DNA of 64,000 nt from DALYLB01 sp033763135 (GCA_033763135.1 JANRKY010000039.1:1-64000); one strand, 5' to 3'; positions 23,197-32,597 are shown, counted from the stretch's first letter. Numbers and translations: made by a program. Notes: a model not told the origin generated them from the letters alone.

Positions 23197-23484
23197 ATGA
23201 GGCTGAGCGAAGAGCAGATTCACACGCATCTGGCGGCGCGGCCCGGCTGGCGTCGCGAGGGCGAAGAGATCGTTCGTGACTTCAAGTTCGCGAATTTCCA
23301 ACAGGCCATGGCGTTCGTCAATCGGGTGGCGGACGCGGCCGAAGCTGTCGATCATCATCCCGACATTCTGATCCACGGCTGGAACAATGTCCGATTGCGC
23401 GTCATGACGCACGACAAGGGCGGACTGACGCCGAAGGATTTTGATCTGGCCGCGCGGATCGAACCGCTGTTTCAAACCGACTGA
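23197..23484 (+). CDS. phhB: Pterin-4a-carbinolamine dehydratase
   Basis: A 95-residue protein with the full family signature: VDHHPDILIHGWNNVRLRV followed by MTHDKGGLTPKDFDLA, holding the His-His-Pro and the Thr-His of the active site. It recycles oxidised tetrahydropterin formed by aromatic amino acid hydroxylases, and close relatives have cofactor roles elsewhere. The frame is open 46 codons further upstream, but ATG 23197 with GGAG seven bases before it gives the standard length. DUF2721 follows nine bases after the stop. No hydroxylase is adjacent. Confidence 0.93.
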   Translation: MRLSEEQIHTHLAARPGWRREGEEIVRDFKFANFQQAMAFVNRVADAAEAVDHHPDILIHGWNNVRLRVMTHDKGGLTPKDFDLAARIEPLFQTD

Positions 23485-23492
23485 GCCACGCC

Positions 23493-24041
23493 ATGCAGGA
23501 GACCCCGACTGCGCTCAACGTGCTGAGCGCCATGATTACCCCGGCCGTGTTGATCTCCGCCTGCGGAACGCTGGTCATCTCGACCTCTTCGCGGCTGGCC
23601 CGGATTGTCGACCGCGTCCGGGAACTCCGCCGCGTCATCGAAGAGATGTCCCGGGCCGAAGAGACCATGGACTTTCTCGAAGACCGTCGCGCCGAGGTCG
23701 AGCGCCAGATCTCGATCCACGCCCGCCGCAGCCGGCTGATCCAGAATTCGCTCACCAGTTTCTATCTTTCGCTGAGCCTCTTTGTCGCGGCCACCGTCGC
23801 CGTCGGCGTGATCTCGATCTTTCCGCGCCACCTGGATCGAATTCTCTGGATCCCCAATGTCCTCGGCATCATCGGCACGATCATTCTGTTTTACGGCTGC
23901 GTCATGCTCATCGCCGAAACCCGGCTGGCCCTGCGCTCCGTCAATTCGGAGATGGAGTTCACCCTCCGGCTGCGCGAAAAGTACAAGGAGCGCCGCACCC
24001 TGCTCGAGGCCGAAACCCGCCGCGAAATCGCTCATTTGTGA
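23493..24041 (+). CDS. DUF2721 membrane protein
   Basis: A 182-residue protein with three hydrophobic segments (about 10-32, 85-110 and 118-145) and a charged helical stretch between the first two (RIVDRVRELRRVIEEMSRAE). It matches the DUF2721 pattern TPAVLISACGTLVISTSSRL. The function of the family is unknown. It lies directly behind the pterin dehydratase gene and is probably co-transcribed. Confidence 0.8.
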   Translation: MQETPTALNVLSAMITPAVLISACGTLVISTSSRLARIVDRVRELRRVIEEMSRAEETMDFLEDRRAEVERQISIHARRSRLIQNSLTSFYLSLSLFVAATVAVGVISIFPRHLDRILWIPNVLGIIGTIILFYGCVMLIAETRLALRSVNSEMEFTLRLREKYKERRTLLEAETRREIAHL

Positions 24042-24176
24042 GCGCTGCCCGGCTCCGGCGCCCCTCTTGATCGGCCAGCGAGGACGCCGTCTCATTTGTC
24101 GGAAACGGCGATGGATGAGGCGGTTCATGGCGTCGTTGTCGTTCAATGCCGTTTTGATGAAAGCGAGGAATACGCC

Positions 24177-25526
24177 ATGGCCTATCTGATTTTTCCGCTG
24201 GATGTCACCGCAGATGCCGCAACGTTCTGGGTCGGCGCGATCAATGAAGACATCGCGGCCGCGCAGGTCTCATTGACGGTCAATCAACGGCCTGAGCCGC
24301 TCGGCGCGTGGTCGCAATGGAAATCGGAAGACGGCGAACGCCACGTCGATTTTCAGCGCCTGACGCTTTCCGGTTTGCCGTCGAAAATGGTTTGCGATGC
24401 GGAACTGCGGGTTGATGGCGCCCTCATGTCGCAGGCGCGGACGACGACACTGCCGACGCAGTTGCCCGCGGCCGACCGCCCCTTTACCGTTCTGCTTGGC
24501 TCCTGTTTCTATGAACCGCACGACGACGGTCGTGCAGGCCGCGCCTATTTTCGTCTGCCCGCGGGAGCCCGGCCCGACATCAAGGTGCTTTGCGGCGATC
24601 AGGTATATCTCGACAACCCGATCCATCAATTCATCTTTCCGCGCAGCCAAAGCGGCCTGGAGAAGAACTTTCTTGGCAAGTATCTCAAGAACTGGATGCA
24701 GCAGATCGAGGGCGAGGGATATCGCGAGTTGTTGAAGAGCGGCGCCAACTTCTTTAGCGCCGACGATCACGAATATTGGAATAACGCGCCATTTGGCGCC
24801 TCCTATCTTCCACAAACCTGGACGGCGAGCGGGCGCGAGCGCTGGCGCGCGGCGACCGCGCCGCTCTATCAATTGTTTCAGACTCCCGCGTTGACCAGGA
24901 AATTCGATGTCGGGCAGCTCTCGTTCCTTATTGCGGATACGCGATCCACCCGCGATGAACGCCGCGAGCAGTTTCTGGCGCCGGAGGAGTTCGAGAAGCT
25001 TCGCGACTGGGTCGACGCTCTGCGGGGGCCGGGCGTGCTGACGCTGGGAGGGGCCATTTTTGCCGACAGGCAGAATGCCATCGCGGGGCGGGTGGGAGAT
25101 TTTGGCCTGCCCGATTATCAGCAATATAAAGAGCTGGTTCGCATTCTGCAGGGCGCGCGCCATTCCCTGGTGCTGCTGATCGGCGATGTTCATTTTGGTC
25201 GAGTGGCGCGCTGTGATCTTGGGCCGGGCATTGAATTGATTGAAGTCATCTCCTCCCCGCTGTCGCTGGTCAGCAGCGTCCTGGGCGGCAAGTGGGCTGC
25301 GCCGCCCGATCACTTCCCGGCTTTTCTCGATGAAGGCGACGCGGGGATACGGAAGCTGCCGATTGAAAAACAACCGCCGCCTTTCAAGTTGGAAGGCGAC
25401 CATTTCGCCACGCTCGAATTCAGCGCGCAGGGCGCAAAGGTGCGGATGACGGTCAAATACTGGCCGATTCCGCAGGCTGCGGCCGATCCCGTGCCCATTG
25501 TCGCGTTCGAACGATTATTGCAGTAA
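24177..25526 (+). CDS. PhoD-like metallophosphatase
   Basis: About 449 residues. The metal-binding blocks of the PhoD-like superfamily are visible: GSCFYEPH near 110, CGDQVYLDNP near 140, SADDHEYWNN near 200, IADTRSTRDER near 255 and LIGDVHFGRV near 340. No signal peptide is seen, so unlike classic alkaline phosphatase D it is probably cytoplasmic. The start at 24177 (MAYLIFPLD) follows GAGGAA; the frame opens 27 codons earlier without a ribosome binding site. Substrate unknown. It is followed after 17 bases by an unassigned gene, likely a partner. Confidence 0.82.
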   Translation: MAYLIFPLDVTADAATFWVGAINEDIAAAQVSLTVNQRPEPLGAWSQWKSEDGERHVDFQRLTLSGLPSKMVCDAELRVDGALMSQARTTTLPTQLPAADRPFTVLLGSCFYEPHDDGRAGRAYFRLPAGARPDIKVLCGDQVYLDNPIHQFIFPRSQSGLEKNFLGKYLKNWMQQIEGEGYRELLKSGANFFSADDHEYWNNAPFGASYLPQTWTASGRERWRAATAPLYQLFQTPALTRKFDVGQLSFLIADTRSTRDERREQFLAPEEFEKLRDWVDALRGPGVLTLGGAIFADRQNAIAGRVGDFGLPDYQQYKELVRILQGARHSLVLLIGDVHFGRVARCDLGPGIELIEVISSPLSLVSSVLGGKWAAPPDHFPAFLDEGDAGIRKLPIEKQPPPFKLEGDHFATLEFSAQGAKVRMTVKYWPIPQAAADPVPIVAFERLLQ

Positions 25527-25543
25527 TAATGGAGGAGCGACTT

Positions 25544-26287
25544 ATGGTTCCGATTCGAAATTCACCGGCCACCAAGGCCAACAAAGGACTGAAAAAGGCT
25601 GCCGCAAAAACCGGCGAAGGCAATTCGCAATGGCTGGCGCGCACGAGGCTGACGAGCGGGATTCTGTTGCTGGGCGGCAGTTCGCTCGAACATTTCCGCA
25701 TTCGCGTCGCGCAGTCGCAGGTGCGCAGCGATCTCTTGCCGGGCTTCTGGTCGCTGGCGGGAATTCTCCTGGACGGCGAACGTTTTTATTCCGTGCCGCT
25801 TGCGCCGCCGGTCGATCTTTCGGTCGTGCCCGCCAACAACGGCGTGCAGCTTTGCCGCCTTGCTGATTATGACGATCCGAGACGCTTTCCCAATGTGGCG
25901 GTGCTCCAATTTCCCGGCGCGCAAAACCCGCTGCTCCATCAGGCGGAAAACAGCGATTTGGCGCGCGACACCGTTGAGTTGATACGCCATCAGCGCAGCC
26001 TGGTCGATTTGCCGGCCTTGATGCTGGCCTGGTTGAGCCATGTTTGGGGCGTGACCGGCAATCCGTTGCTCGAGGCCAAAGGACTGCCAAGCGCGGTCTT
26101 TGTCGAAAGCGTGTATGGACTGGCGGGGATTGAGTTGACGCCTGGTCTGGCCGCGGCCGCAAGCTGCCCCGAAGCGATCTGGCAGGCGGGCAAATGGTGG
26201 CATCAGTTCTATCAACGCGCGGACGCGGGCGCGCCGACAGGCGTCTATTCCATCCGGCAGCCGGCGGCAGCGGTCATTGAACTGTAA
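25544..26287 (+). CDS. Unassigned protein linked to the PhoD-like gene
   Basis: A 247-residue soluble protein that I do not recognise. It begins with a basic stretch (KANKGLKKAAAKTGEGN) and has a hydrophobic middle (LPALMLAWLSHVWGVTGNPL) and aromatic C-terminal helix (AGKWWHQFYQRADAG), with no signal peptide or known catalytic motif. The start at 25544 is fixed by GGAGGAG eight bases upstream; ATG 25529 overlaps that site and is less likely. Tight spacing to the phosphatase gene suggests an operon and related function. Confidence 0.7.
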   Translation: MVPIRNSPATKANKGLKKAAAKTGEGNSQWLARTRLTSGILLLGGSSLEHFRIRVAQSQVRSDLLPGFWSLAGILLDGERFYSVPLAPPVDLSVVPANNGVQLCRLADYDDPRRFPNVAVLQFPGAQNPLLHQAENSDLARDTVELIRHQRSLVDLPALMLAWLSHVWGVTGNPLLEAKGLPSAVFVESVYGLAGIELTPGLAAAASCPEAIWQAGKWWHQFYQRADAGAPTGVYSIRQPAAAVIEL

Positions 26288-26479
26288 CCGCGCATCCGCA
26301 CAAGTCTCGGGGATGGAATTCAATTTCCGGAAGGGCGTTGGCCGGCGAGCGAAAACAGATGAAGCGAATCGGTCTGTTTCCCCGGGGCGGGCGGGTGCTC
26401 GTTCGCCACGAAATCGCCTCTCCTGTGGCCCGCAACCCCTTGGGCATTTGTGACACTTGTGCCGGCTGCGATTCTTGAT

Positions 26480-26509
26480 TTGTCGAATCCCCGGTGGGTC
26501 TGGTATCGT
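26480..26509 (+). promoter_or_regulatory. Candidate promoter of ctaB
   Basis: TTGTCG, an 18-base spacer and TATCGT lie about 60 bases before the heme O synthase start. The boxes match the consensus only partly. The rest of 26288-26479 shows no gene. Confidence 0.35.
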
Positions 26510-26569
26510 ACGGGTTTCCAGGCAAGTCTCTAAATATCATTCATCATCATCGATTCGAAAGGTTGTTCA

Positions 26570-27496
26570 ATGGAAGTCGTCACGCCCACGGATGAACGGG
26601 CAGTGCAGGACTCGGAAGCTGTAGTTGTCGCTTCGAGCGGGCTCGGAGCGATGGCGGCGGCCTATCTTGACCTGACGAAACCGCGCATCACGTTTCTCGT
26701 TGTTCTGTCGGCGGTCGCCGGATTCGCGCTCGGATCGCCGGCGTCGATCGACTGGATGCAGTTTTTCCACCTGGCGGTGGGGATCGCGCTGCTTTCGAGC
26801 GGCATCGCCACGCTCAATCAGTACATGGAGCGGGATCTGGACGCGCTGATGCACCGAACCAGCGTCCGTCCGCTGCCGACCGGCCGGCTTTCGCCGATGG
26901 GCGCGCTGCTCTTCGGCATCGCGATCTCGCTCATCGCGGAGCTCTATCTCGCATGGTTTCTCAATCCGCTGACGGCGTTCTGGGGGCTGGTGGCGTTTGC
27001 GAGCTATCTCTTCGTTTATACGCCCCTCAAGACGCGGACGCACTGGTGCACGTTCATCGGGGCCTTTCCGGGGGCGTTGCCGCCATTGCTGGGATGGACA
27101 GCGGCCAGAAATGAGATGGGGATCGAGGCGCTCGTGCTCTTCGGGATCCTGTTTCTCTGGCAGTTTCCGCATTTTCACGCGATCTCGACCATGTATCGCG
27201 AGGATTACGGCCGCGCCGGCATCCGGATGCTGCCCGTGGTCGAACCGGATGGGCGATCGACCGGCCGGCAGATCGTCGGCTATACCGCCATTCTGTTTCC
27301 GGTGAGCCTGCTGCCGACGCTGCTGAAATTCTCCGGCTGGATCTATTTCGCCGGCGCGGCGATTCTGGGCGCCTGGTTTCTGTACGCCAGCATCGTCACA
27401 GCCCGGCAGCTCTCCAACCAGCAGGCGAAGCGGTTGCTGCGCGCCTCCGTCATGTACCTGCCGCTCCTGTTCCTGCTGATGGTGCTCAACCGATAG
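26570..27496 (+). CDS. ctaB: Protoheme IX farnesyltransferase (heme O synthase)
   Basis: A 308-residue UbiA-superfamily membrane enzyme that adds farnesyl to heme B for heme-copper oxidases. The first aspartate-rich motif is NQYMERDLDALMHRTSVRPL around residues 84-103, and the second region is HFHAISTMYREDYGRAGIRM. About nine membrane segments are visible. The first 25 residues are acidic and cytoplasmic. No oxidase subunit or heme A synthase gene is adjacent. It converges on the hydrolase gene with a hairpin in between. Confidence 0.95.
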   Translation: MEVVTPTDERAVQDSEAVVVASSGLGAMAAAYLDLTKPRITFLVVLSAVAGFALGSPASIDWMQFFHLAVGIALLSSGIATLNQYMERDLDALMHRTSVRPLPTGRLSPMGALLFGIAISLIAELYLAWFLNPLTAFWGLVAFASYLFVYTPLKTRTHWCTFIGAFPGALPPLLGWTAARNEMGIEALVLFGILFLWQFPHFHAISTMYREDYGRAGIRMLPVVEPDGRSTGRQIVGYTAILFPVSLLPTLLKFSGWIYFAGAAILGAWFLYASIVTARQLSNQQAKRLLRASVMYLPLLFLLMVLNR

Positions 27497-27516
27497 CGCC
27501 GCCCTCTTTTCCCCGG

Positions 27517-27541
27517 GGACGAGTCGATCGCGGACTCGTCC
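27517..27541. terminator. Hairpin between ctaB and the convergent hydrolase gene
   Basis: A perfect 9-bp stem GGACGAGTC/GACTCGTCC closes a 7-base loop, and CCCGG/CCGGG just outside can extend it with a bulge. It can serve both converging genes. Confidence 0.6.
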
Positions 27542-27560
27542 TCCGGGCATCGCTTTCCAA

Positions 27561-29258
27561 TCAACCATCAATCTGTCGATAGAGCGTCTCGCCGAAGATC
27601 CGGTGGCGCCAGTACTGCGTGTGCGCGGCCATCGGAAAGGAGGCGTCGAGGTCTTCGAGGTTCTCGACGGCCTTGTCGGGATCCGGCTGGGTCGGCGAGT
27701 CGTAATATTCGAGCGGGCCGCTGATCCAGTCGAGCCGGGACCAGATGTTGATCCAGCGGGCGGGGCGATAGGCGTAGCTCTGAATCAGCGGCTGGACGGC
27801 CGCGGCGAGCGATTCGCGAACGATCTCGTGTTCGGCCTGGGCGCGGAAGAGGAAAGCCGTCTTGTCGAGCGGCGAGCCGAACGTGATCAGCGCCTTTGTT
27901 CTCTTGACCACATCGAGGCGCTCGTTCGCGCCGAGATCGCGATTGATCATCGAATTGAGGGTGTCGTAGGCGACCACGGAGCCCAGCGAATGGCCGACCA
28001 CGATGATCTCGTCGTATTCGAACTGGTTCGTCTCCGGATTGCGGGCCTCATAGGCGGCGCGGGCGATTTTCAGCCCGGCATCCTTGATCTGCTGGCGCAG
28101 CTCATAAAACTTGTTGACCTTGTGAGCGGAGACATATGCCGCGACATCGCCCACATACGTGACCAGAAATCCCTTTCCGACATAGAAGGCCAGGGCGGCC
28201 GCGATCCAGAGAGCCAGATAGAGTCCCCGATAGCTGGGAAGCATGGCGAAATGGGCGTGCGCCTGCGAGACGAAATTCTCGAAGCCGCTCGATTGCAGGT
28301 CGGCGCCGATTGGCAGCGAAGGGGGGGCGAGCAGGCCATACAGATGATAGAAGAGGCTCAGTCCGACCGGCGCCGTCGCCAGCAGAAAGAGCAGTCCCAT
28401 GGCGACATTGACGATGCGCAGCGTGATGCGCGGCGTCGTTTGGGGGCGTCGGCCGCGAATCGCAGACCAGAGCAGGTGCACGCCCATCAGCAGCCCGAGC
28501 AGCAGGCCCGCCGCCAATAGCGAATAGAGAAATCCGAAGACGTGGGCGATGAGCATGTTGACCACCGGGAGCCCGGCGTTGACAACGCCCATGACGCCGA
28601 GCAGCTTCGATGCGAGCGCGATGAAGAACGAAAACCCGAGCGCCGCGACCGAGCAGACGATGAGAACGGCCATGATCAGGAGCAGCACGGTGTCTTTTCG
28701 CAATGGCAGCGTCTGCCAGTCGCCGAACATCCATCGCTCGAACTTGTTGACCGCGAATTTGATTCCGGCGCGGCCGGCGTCGATCAGAAACTTGAGTACG
28801 TCGAGGGGCGAGACCTTCCCCTCGGTCAGCACGGCCCAATAGGCTTCGTAGAGGTGAACTTCGCGCCTGTTCCCATCCTTGTCGCGGAGGCTGACCTTGG
28901 CGCGAGGCAGATGTGAATCCTCGAAGCGGATCATCTGCACCGAGACGTCCTCATCCGTCAGCGACTGGCCGATGAGATTCTCCTGCGCCTTTCCCAGCGC
29001 CTTGACGACATCATTGAGCGTCGAGAACTGCACCTGCTGGCCCATGCCGTGGCAGACCAGAATCGCCGTTTTGGGCCGGGCGGGAGGACGGGACGGCGCG
29101 ACGGGCGCGGCTCGTTCCCGCGCGGTCGTCACGACCGCGGCCGGTTCCTGCGGGGGGCTGATGGCGACGGGCCGATCAATCGTGACCTTGAATTGATCCG
29201 CCGTCTCGTCGATCGAATCGGGCTGATTTTGCGGCGCGCTTTCGGTTTCTTCCGCCAT
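27561..29258 (-). CDS. Membrane-inserted alpha/beta-hydrolase-like protein
   Basis: About 565 residues. A disordered N-terminal tail of 60 residues precedes a hydrolase-type strand and turn (AILVCHGMGQQ near 65-75). The nucleophile elbow VGHSLGSV with Ser424 comes only at 420. Between them lie four or five membrane segments (about 190-218, 225-265, 283-312, 344-368). The C-terminal part carries ITFGSPLDKTAF and a late His. The fold therefore seems to be split by a membrane block. A lipase or esterase acting at the membrane is a guess. The ATG at 29258 is chosen over a TTG five codons upstream. I do not recognise a named family. Confidence 0.7.
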   Translation of the reverse strand: MAEETESAPQNQPDSIDETADQFKVTIDRPVAISPPQEPAAVVTTARERAAPVAPSRPPARPKTAILVCHGMGQQVQFSTLNDVVKALGKAQENLIGQSLTDEDVSVQMIRFEDSHLPRAKVSLRDKDGNRREVHLYEAYWAVLTEGKVSPLDVLKFLIDAGRAGIKFAVNKFERWMFGDWQTLPLRKDTVLLLIMAVLIVCSVAALGFSFFIALASKLLGVMGVVNAGLPVVNMLIAHVFGFLYSLLAAGLLLGLLMGVHLLWSAIRGRRPQTTPRITLRIVNVAMGLLFLLATAPVGLSLFYHLYGLLAPPSLPIGADLQSSGFENFVSQAHAHFAMLPSYRGLYLALWIAAALAFYVGKGFLVTYVGDVAAYVSAHKVNKFYELRQQIKDAGLKIARAAYEARNPETNQFEYDEIIVVGHSLGSVVAYDTLNSMINRDLGANERLDVVKRTKALITFGSPLDKTAFLFRAQAEHEIVRESLAAAVQPLIQSYAYRPARWINIWSRLDWISGPLEYYDSPTQPDPDKAVENLEDLDASFPMAAHTQYWRHRIFGETLYRQIDG

Positions 29259-29366
29259 GGAGAACGGTACCAACCTTTCGGGTGAATTGGATTGCGGCGA
29301 ACGCGCGGATTATTGGGCAGAATGGCGGGGAAGACCAGAGAAACCGGAAAAAGCGGCGCGTCGCGC

Positions 29367-30314
29367 TCAGCCATGCGCGGCGCGATGAAGCCGATCCATG
29401 AGCGCGCGCCCGAGGCCCTCTTCGCTCACGGACTGGCAGAAGATGGTCTCGATGCGTTCGGCGTCGCATTCGCGAAAGAACTGAAAGAGGGAATGCGCGT
29501 ACTCCTCGACGTCTCTGCAGATCCGGCGCCGCTTGAACGACTCGACGTGCGGCGGGGCATCGAGGCCGATGTAGGCGGCGTCTCCCACCGCCATGGTGTA
29601 CTGCGGATAATTGCAGAGGACGACGCGGGCGCTGGGAGAATAGTGGCGGTATTTGAGGCCCGGGCTTTTCGGGGCGTCGTCGCGGTGCGGAGTATGGAGT
29701 TCAGTTTCAGGGAGGACTTCGCGCAGTTGTTCGAGGGTGATCGCGCCTGCGCGAAGAAGGACGGGAACGCGCCCCGTGCAATCGACCACGGTCGATTCCA
29801 GGCCGACCTGCGTCGGATCTCCCATCAGAATGCAGCCGATTTTGCCGTCGAGATCGGCCCGGACCGCCTGCCAGGTTGTAGGGCTGGGACGGCCGGAGAG
29901 GTTCGCCGAGGGCGCGAAGACCGGGATGCGGCACGCGCGCAGAAACTGCCGGGCGATCTGGTGGCGGGGCATTCGGATGCCGACGGTGTTCAGCCCCGCG
30001 GTGGCGAGCAGCGGGACCCGCGAATTTCGGGGAAGAACCACCGTGATCGGCCCCGGGAAAAAGGCCTGGATGAGCCGCGCGGCCACAGGCGTGATCTCGC
30101 CGGCCAGCAGCTCGATCTGCGGAAGATCGGCGATGTGCGCGATCAGCGGGTTGTCGGCCGGTCGCCCCTTGGCCTGAAAGATTTTGCGGATCGCCCCTTC
30201 GTCGAACGCGTGCGCGCCCAGACCGTACACCGTCTCCGTCGGAAACGCGACCGTCTCCCCGTGCTCGATATAACGCGCGGCAATGGACGGGGACTGTGTG
30301 ATCTTGGTCTTCAT
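29367..30314 (-). CDS. L-threonylcarbamoyladenylate synthase (Sua5 type)
   Basis: A 315-residue protein of the Sua5/YrdC family. It makes threonylcarbamoyl-AMP for the t6A37 modification of tRNAs. The YrdC domain occupies residues 1-205: AFPTETVYGLGAHAFD, KIFQAKGRPADNPLIAHI with the KxR/S-type binding motif, FAPSANLSGRPSPT, and STVVDCTG. The extra C-terminal domain with SPGLKYRHYSPSARVVL marks the longer Sua5 form rather than TsaC. The gene starts about 40 bases upstream of the subtilase stop and shares its strand. Confidence 0.95.
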   Translation of the reverse strand: MKTKITQSPSIAARYIEHGETVAFPTETVYGLGAHAFDEGAIRKIFQAKGRPADNPLIAHIADLPQIELLAGEITPVAARLIQAFFPGPITVVLPRNSRVPLLATAGLNTVGIRMPRHQIARQFLRACRIPVFAPSANLSGRPSPTTWQAVRADLDGKIGCILMGDPTQVGLESTVVDCTGRVPVLLRAGAITLEQLREVLPETELHTPHRDDAPKSPGLKYRHYSPSARVVLCNYPQYTMAVGDAAYIGLDAPPHVESFKRRRICRDVEEYAHSLFQFFRECDAERIETIFCQSVSEEGLGRALMDRLHRAAHG

Positions 30315-30353
30315 ACAACTGCGGTCAGGGTGTTCATTCGGGGCGGATTTCCA

Positions 30354-32444
30354 TCAATTGGCGCGAAAAAGAATGATTCCCCGACCGACGCTGGTGAAAT
30401 TGAGCGTAGTCGAGGCAGCACTGAAATCGCGCGAGGCGGGGGAGAAGGTCTGCCGGCGGCTCGCAACCGTGACGCGATAGGTGGTTCCCGGCTCGAATCC
30501 GGTCTGGGTCCATCGGCCCTCGCCGTCGACTTGAACCGCGGCGGGGACGTCTCCGCCGCCCGAGATCCGGGCGAAGGTCAGCGTCGCCCGGGTGATGGGT
30601 TCGCCGGCGCCGTTGAGCACCTGTCCGGAGGCCGCATAGAGCGGGGCGGCGCCCGGCTGCGTGATCGTCACCTTGCGACCCGCGACCAGAATGAATCCCG
30701 TGCGAGCCTCGGGGCTGCCGTTCGCGGCGACCGTGAAATTGATCGTGGCGCTGCCGGTGGCGCTGACGGCGCCGCCGCTTCCGGCCGCGGCCAGCGTGAT
30801 CCACGAGACCGTGCTCGATGCCCGCCAGGGAACGCCCGTCAGCGCGCCGACGTCGATCTTTCCGGCCCCGCCGCGGACTCCGAACTGCTGTGCGATCGGC
30901 GTGACGACGGTCGCGGCCAGATCGACCGCCGCCTTGATGTCCAGCCGGCCGAAACCATATACATTGTTCTGCGGACCGCTGCTGCTGCAATCGGTCGTCT
31001 CGACCCGCACGGCCGATTCATTGAGGATGCTCTCGGTCAGTTCGATCTTTCCGCGCAGCTCCGGCCGCGCCGACCAGAGCAGCGCGACGGCGCCGGCCAC
31101 GTGCGGCGTCGCCATCGAGGTGCCGCTCAGCCGGCCGTACGTGCCGTTTCGAAACGCCGAGCGAACCGAGACGCCGGGCGCCGAGAGATCCGGTTTGACC
31201 CGGCGGCTTCCGTCGATCGTCACCGGGCCGCGGCTGCTGAACGAGGCGATCAGACCGGTGTTCGCGTCGAGGGCGCCGATCGAATAGGCCGCATCGTAGG
31301 TTCCCGGCGGTTCGTTGATCGAGGAGCACCCCCGGCTGCCGGCATTGCCCGCGGCCACGACCGTCATGATTCCCGCCGCCCGCTGCGCTTCGACCGCGGC
31401 GGTCAGCGTATTCTGCTCACAGCCTTCCGAGGGCGGACAGGACCACGAGTTGATCGTGACGTCCGCGGCCTTCGCGGGATCTCCCTGCGCGGGCGTTCCA
31501 CCCACCGGATAGGGCGCCAGCATGAACTCAAAGCATTCGAGATAGCGGGCCGGCGTTCCATTGCCCTGGTCCATGTTCCGGCAGCCGATGAACTTCGCGC
31601 CGGGCGCAACGCCGATCTGATTGGCGCCGCCGTCGAATCCGAGCGCGCTCCCCACCGTGTGCGTCCCGTGGTTGTCGTCGTCGCAGGGCGTCTTCGAGTT
31701 CGGGCCGCAATCGCCGCCGCCCGTGTGAATGCTGTCGTGCCAGTTGTAATCGTGCGTCGCCGAGGTTCCGTTCCAACCGCGGTACTGTTTCTGCAGCGCG
31801 GGATGGTCCCACCGGATTCCCGTATCCTGGCCTCCGATGACGACTCCCTGGCCGGTGAACCCCATCGCCCAGACCTCGGGCGCGTGAATCGAGACCAGAC
31901 CGATTTCGATCTCCTGCGGCAAAGACGCCGCTTCCGTCAGCCCGGCGCTCTCCGATTCGCTGATCCGGACGGGCTCGACTCCGCGCAGACGCGGGTTGCC
32001 CTCGATCCGGCGCACCTCCTCCCGCGCGGCGATCTCGATCGCCAGCTCGCGATCCCCCTTCACCAGCACGGCATTGACGATATAGAAGGCATGATGCTCC
32101 GCCTTTCGCGCCTGCAGGAATTCGATCAGGTCGGCCTGCGATTCCAGCGCCTTCGCCCGCAGCGCGTCAAAGACATAGCGCCCCTTCTCTTCCTTCGTCT
32201 CCAGCCCGTCGGCCGCGCGCAGATCCGCCTGCGGCTCCAGCATGACGATGAATTCCGCCTCGGTTCCCTCCGCGGTCTTCTCCATCACCCAGGACGAAAG
32301 TTTCTTCAGGGCTTGCTCCCGCGCCTGTGGCGAAAGCCGGTTTCCAGGATGGGGGTTCGATCCTGCGCTGACGATCAAGCCGCCGGCAAGCAACCCGACT
32401 GCGGTGAGGAGCAGCAGCAGCATCGCAAAACGAGAGATTTTCAT
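30354..32444 (-). CDS. Exported S8 subtilisin-like protease with C-terminal accessory domains
   Basis: A 696-residue secreted protease. A signal peptide (about residues 1-27) is followed by an inhibitor-like propeptide to about 165. The catalytic triad is Asp207 in GGQDTGIRWDHP, His259 in DDDNHGTHTVGSALG and Ser443 in LSGTSMATPHVAG, with Asn367 as oxyanion residue. After the protease comes a BACON-like beta domain at about 515-600 (VSWITLAAAGSG, GFILVAGRKVTITQPG), then a carboxypeptidase-regulatory-like domain (ASGQVLNGAGEPITRATLTF). Such add-ons bind surfaces or sugars in related exported proteins. A long inverted repeat precedes it. Confidence 0.92.
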   Translation of the reverse strand: MKISRFAMLLLLLTAVGLLAGGLIVSAGSNPHPGNRLSPQAREQALKKLSSWVMEKTAEGTEAEFIVMLEPQADLRAADGLETKEEKGRYVFDALRAKALESQADLIEFLQARKAEHHAFYIVNAVLVKGDRELAIEIAAREEVRRIEGNPRLRGVEPVRISESESAGLTEAASLPQEIEIGLVSIHAPEVWAMGFTGQGVVIGGQDTGIRWDHPALQKQYRGWNGTSATHDYNWHDSIHTGGGDCGPNSKTPCDDDNHGTHTVGSALGFDGGANQIGVAPGAKFIGCRNMDQGNGTPARYLECFEFMLAPYPVGGTPAQGDPAKAADVTINSWSCPPSEGCEQNTLTAAVEAQRAAGIMTVVAAGNAGSRGCSSINEPPGTYDAAYSIGALDANTGLIASFSSRGPVTIDGSRRVKPDLSAPGVSVRSAFRNGTYGRLSGTSMATPHVAGAVALLWSARPELRGKIELTESILNESAVRVETTDCSSSGPQNNVYGFGRLDIKAAVDLAATVVTPIAQQFGVRGGAGKIDVGALTGVPWRASSTVSWITLAAAGSGGAVSATGSATINFTVAANGSPEARTGFILVAGRKVTITQPGAAPLYAASGQVLNGAGEPITRATLTFARISGGGDVPAAVQVDGEGRWTQTGFEPGTTYRVTVASRRQTFSPASRDFSAASTTLNFTSVGRGIILFRAN

Positions 32445-32490
32445 TGCAAACCTACTTCAGGGGGCAAGAACTTTTTTGGCAGGAGAAGAG

Positions 32491-32588
32491 GAGAAAAACG
32501 GAACATGCGGAAATAACCGAACAAACGGGGAATGCCATTCGGGGCATCCATTTGTTCCGTTATTTGCGCATGTTCCGGTTTTCTTCCC
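32491..32588. repeat. 46-bp-arm inverted repeat with GGAACATGCG words
   Basis: Arms 32491-32536 and 32543-32588 pair imperfectly around a 6-base ATTCGG loop. Words such as GGAACATGCGGAAATAAC and GGAACAAA appear in both arms. It lies ten bases after the stop of the MFS/spermidine-synthase gene and before the subtilase gene, both on the minus strand, so termination between them is the simplest role. Confidence 0.8.
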
Positions 32589-32597
32589 CACCTGTGC

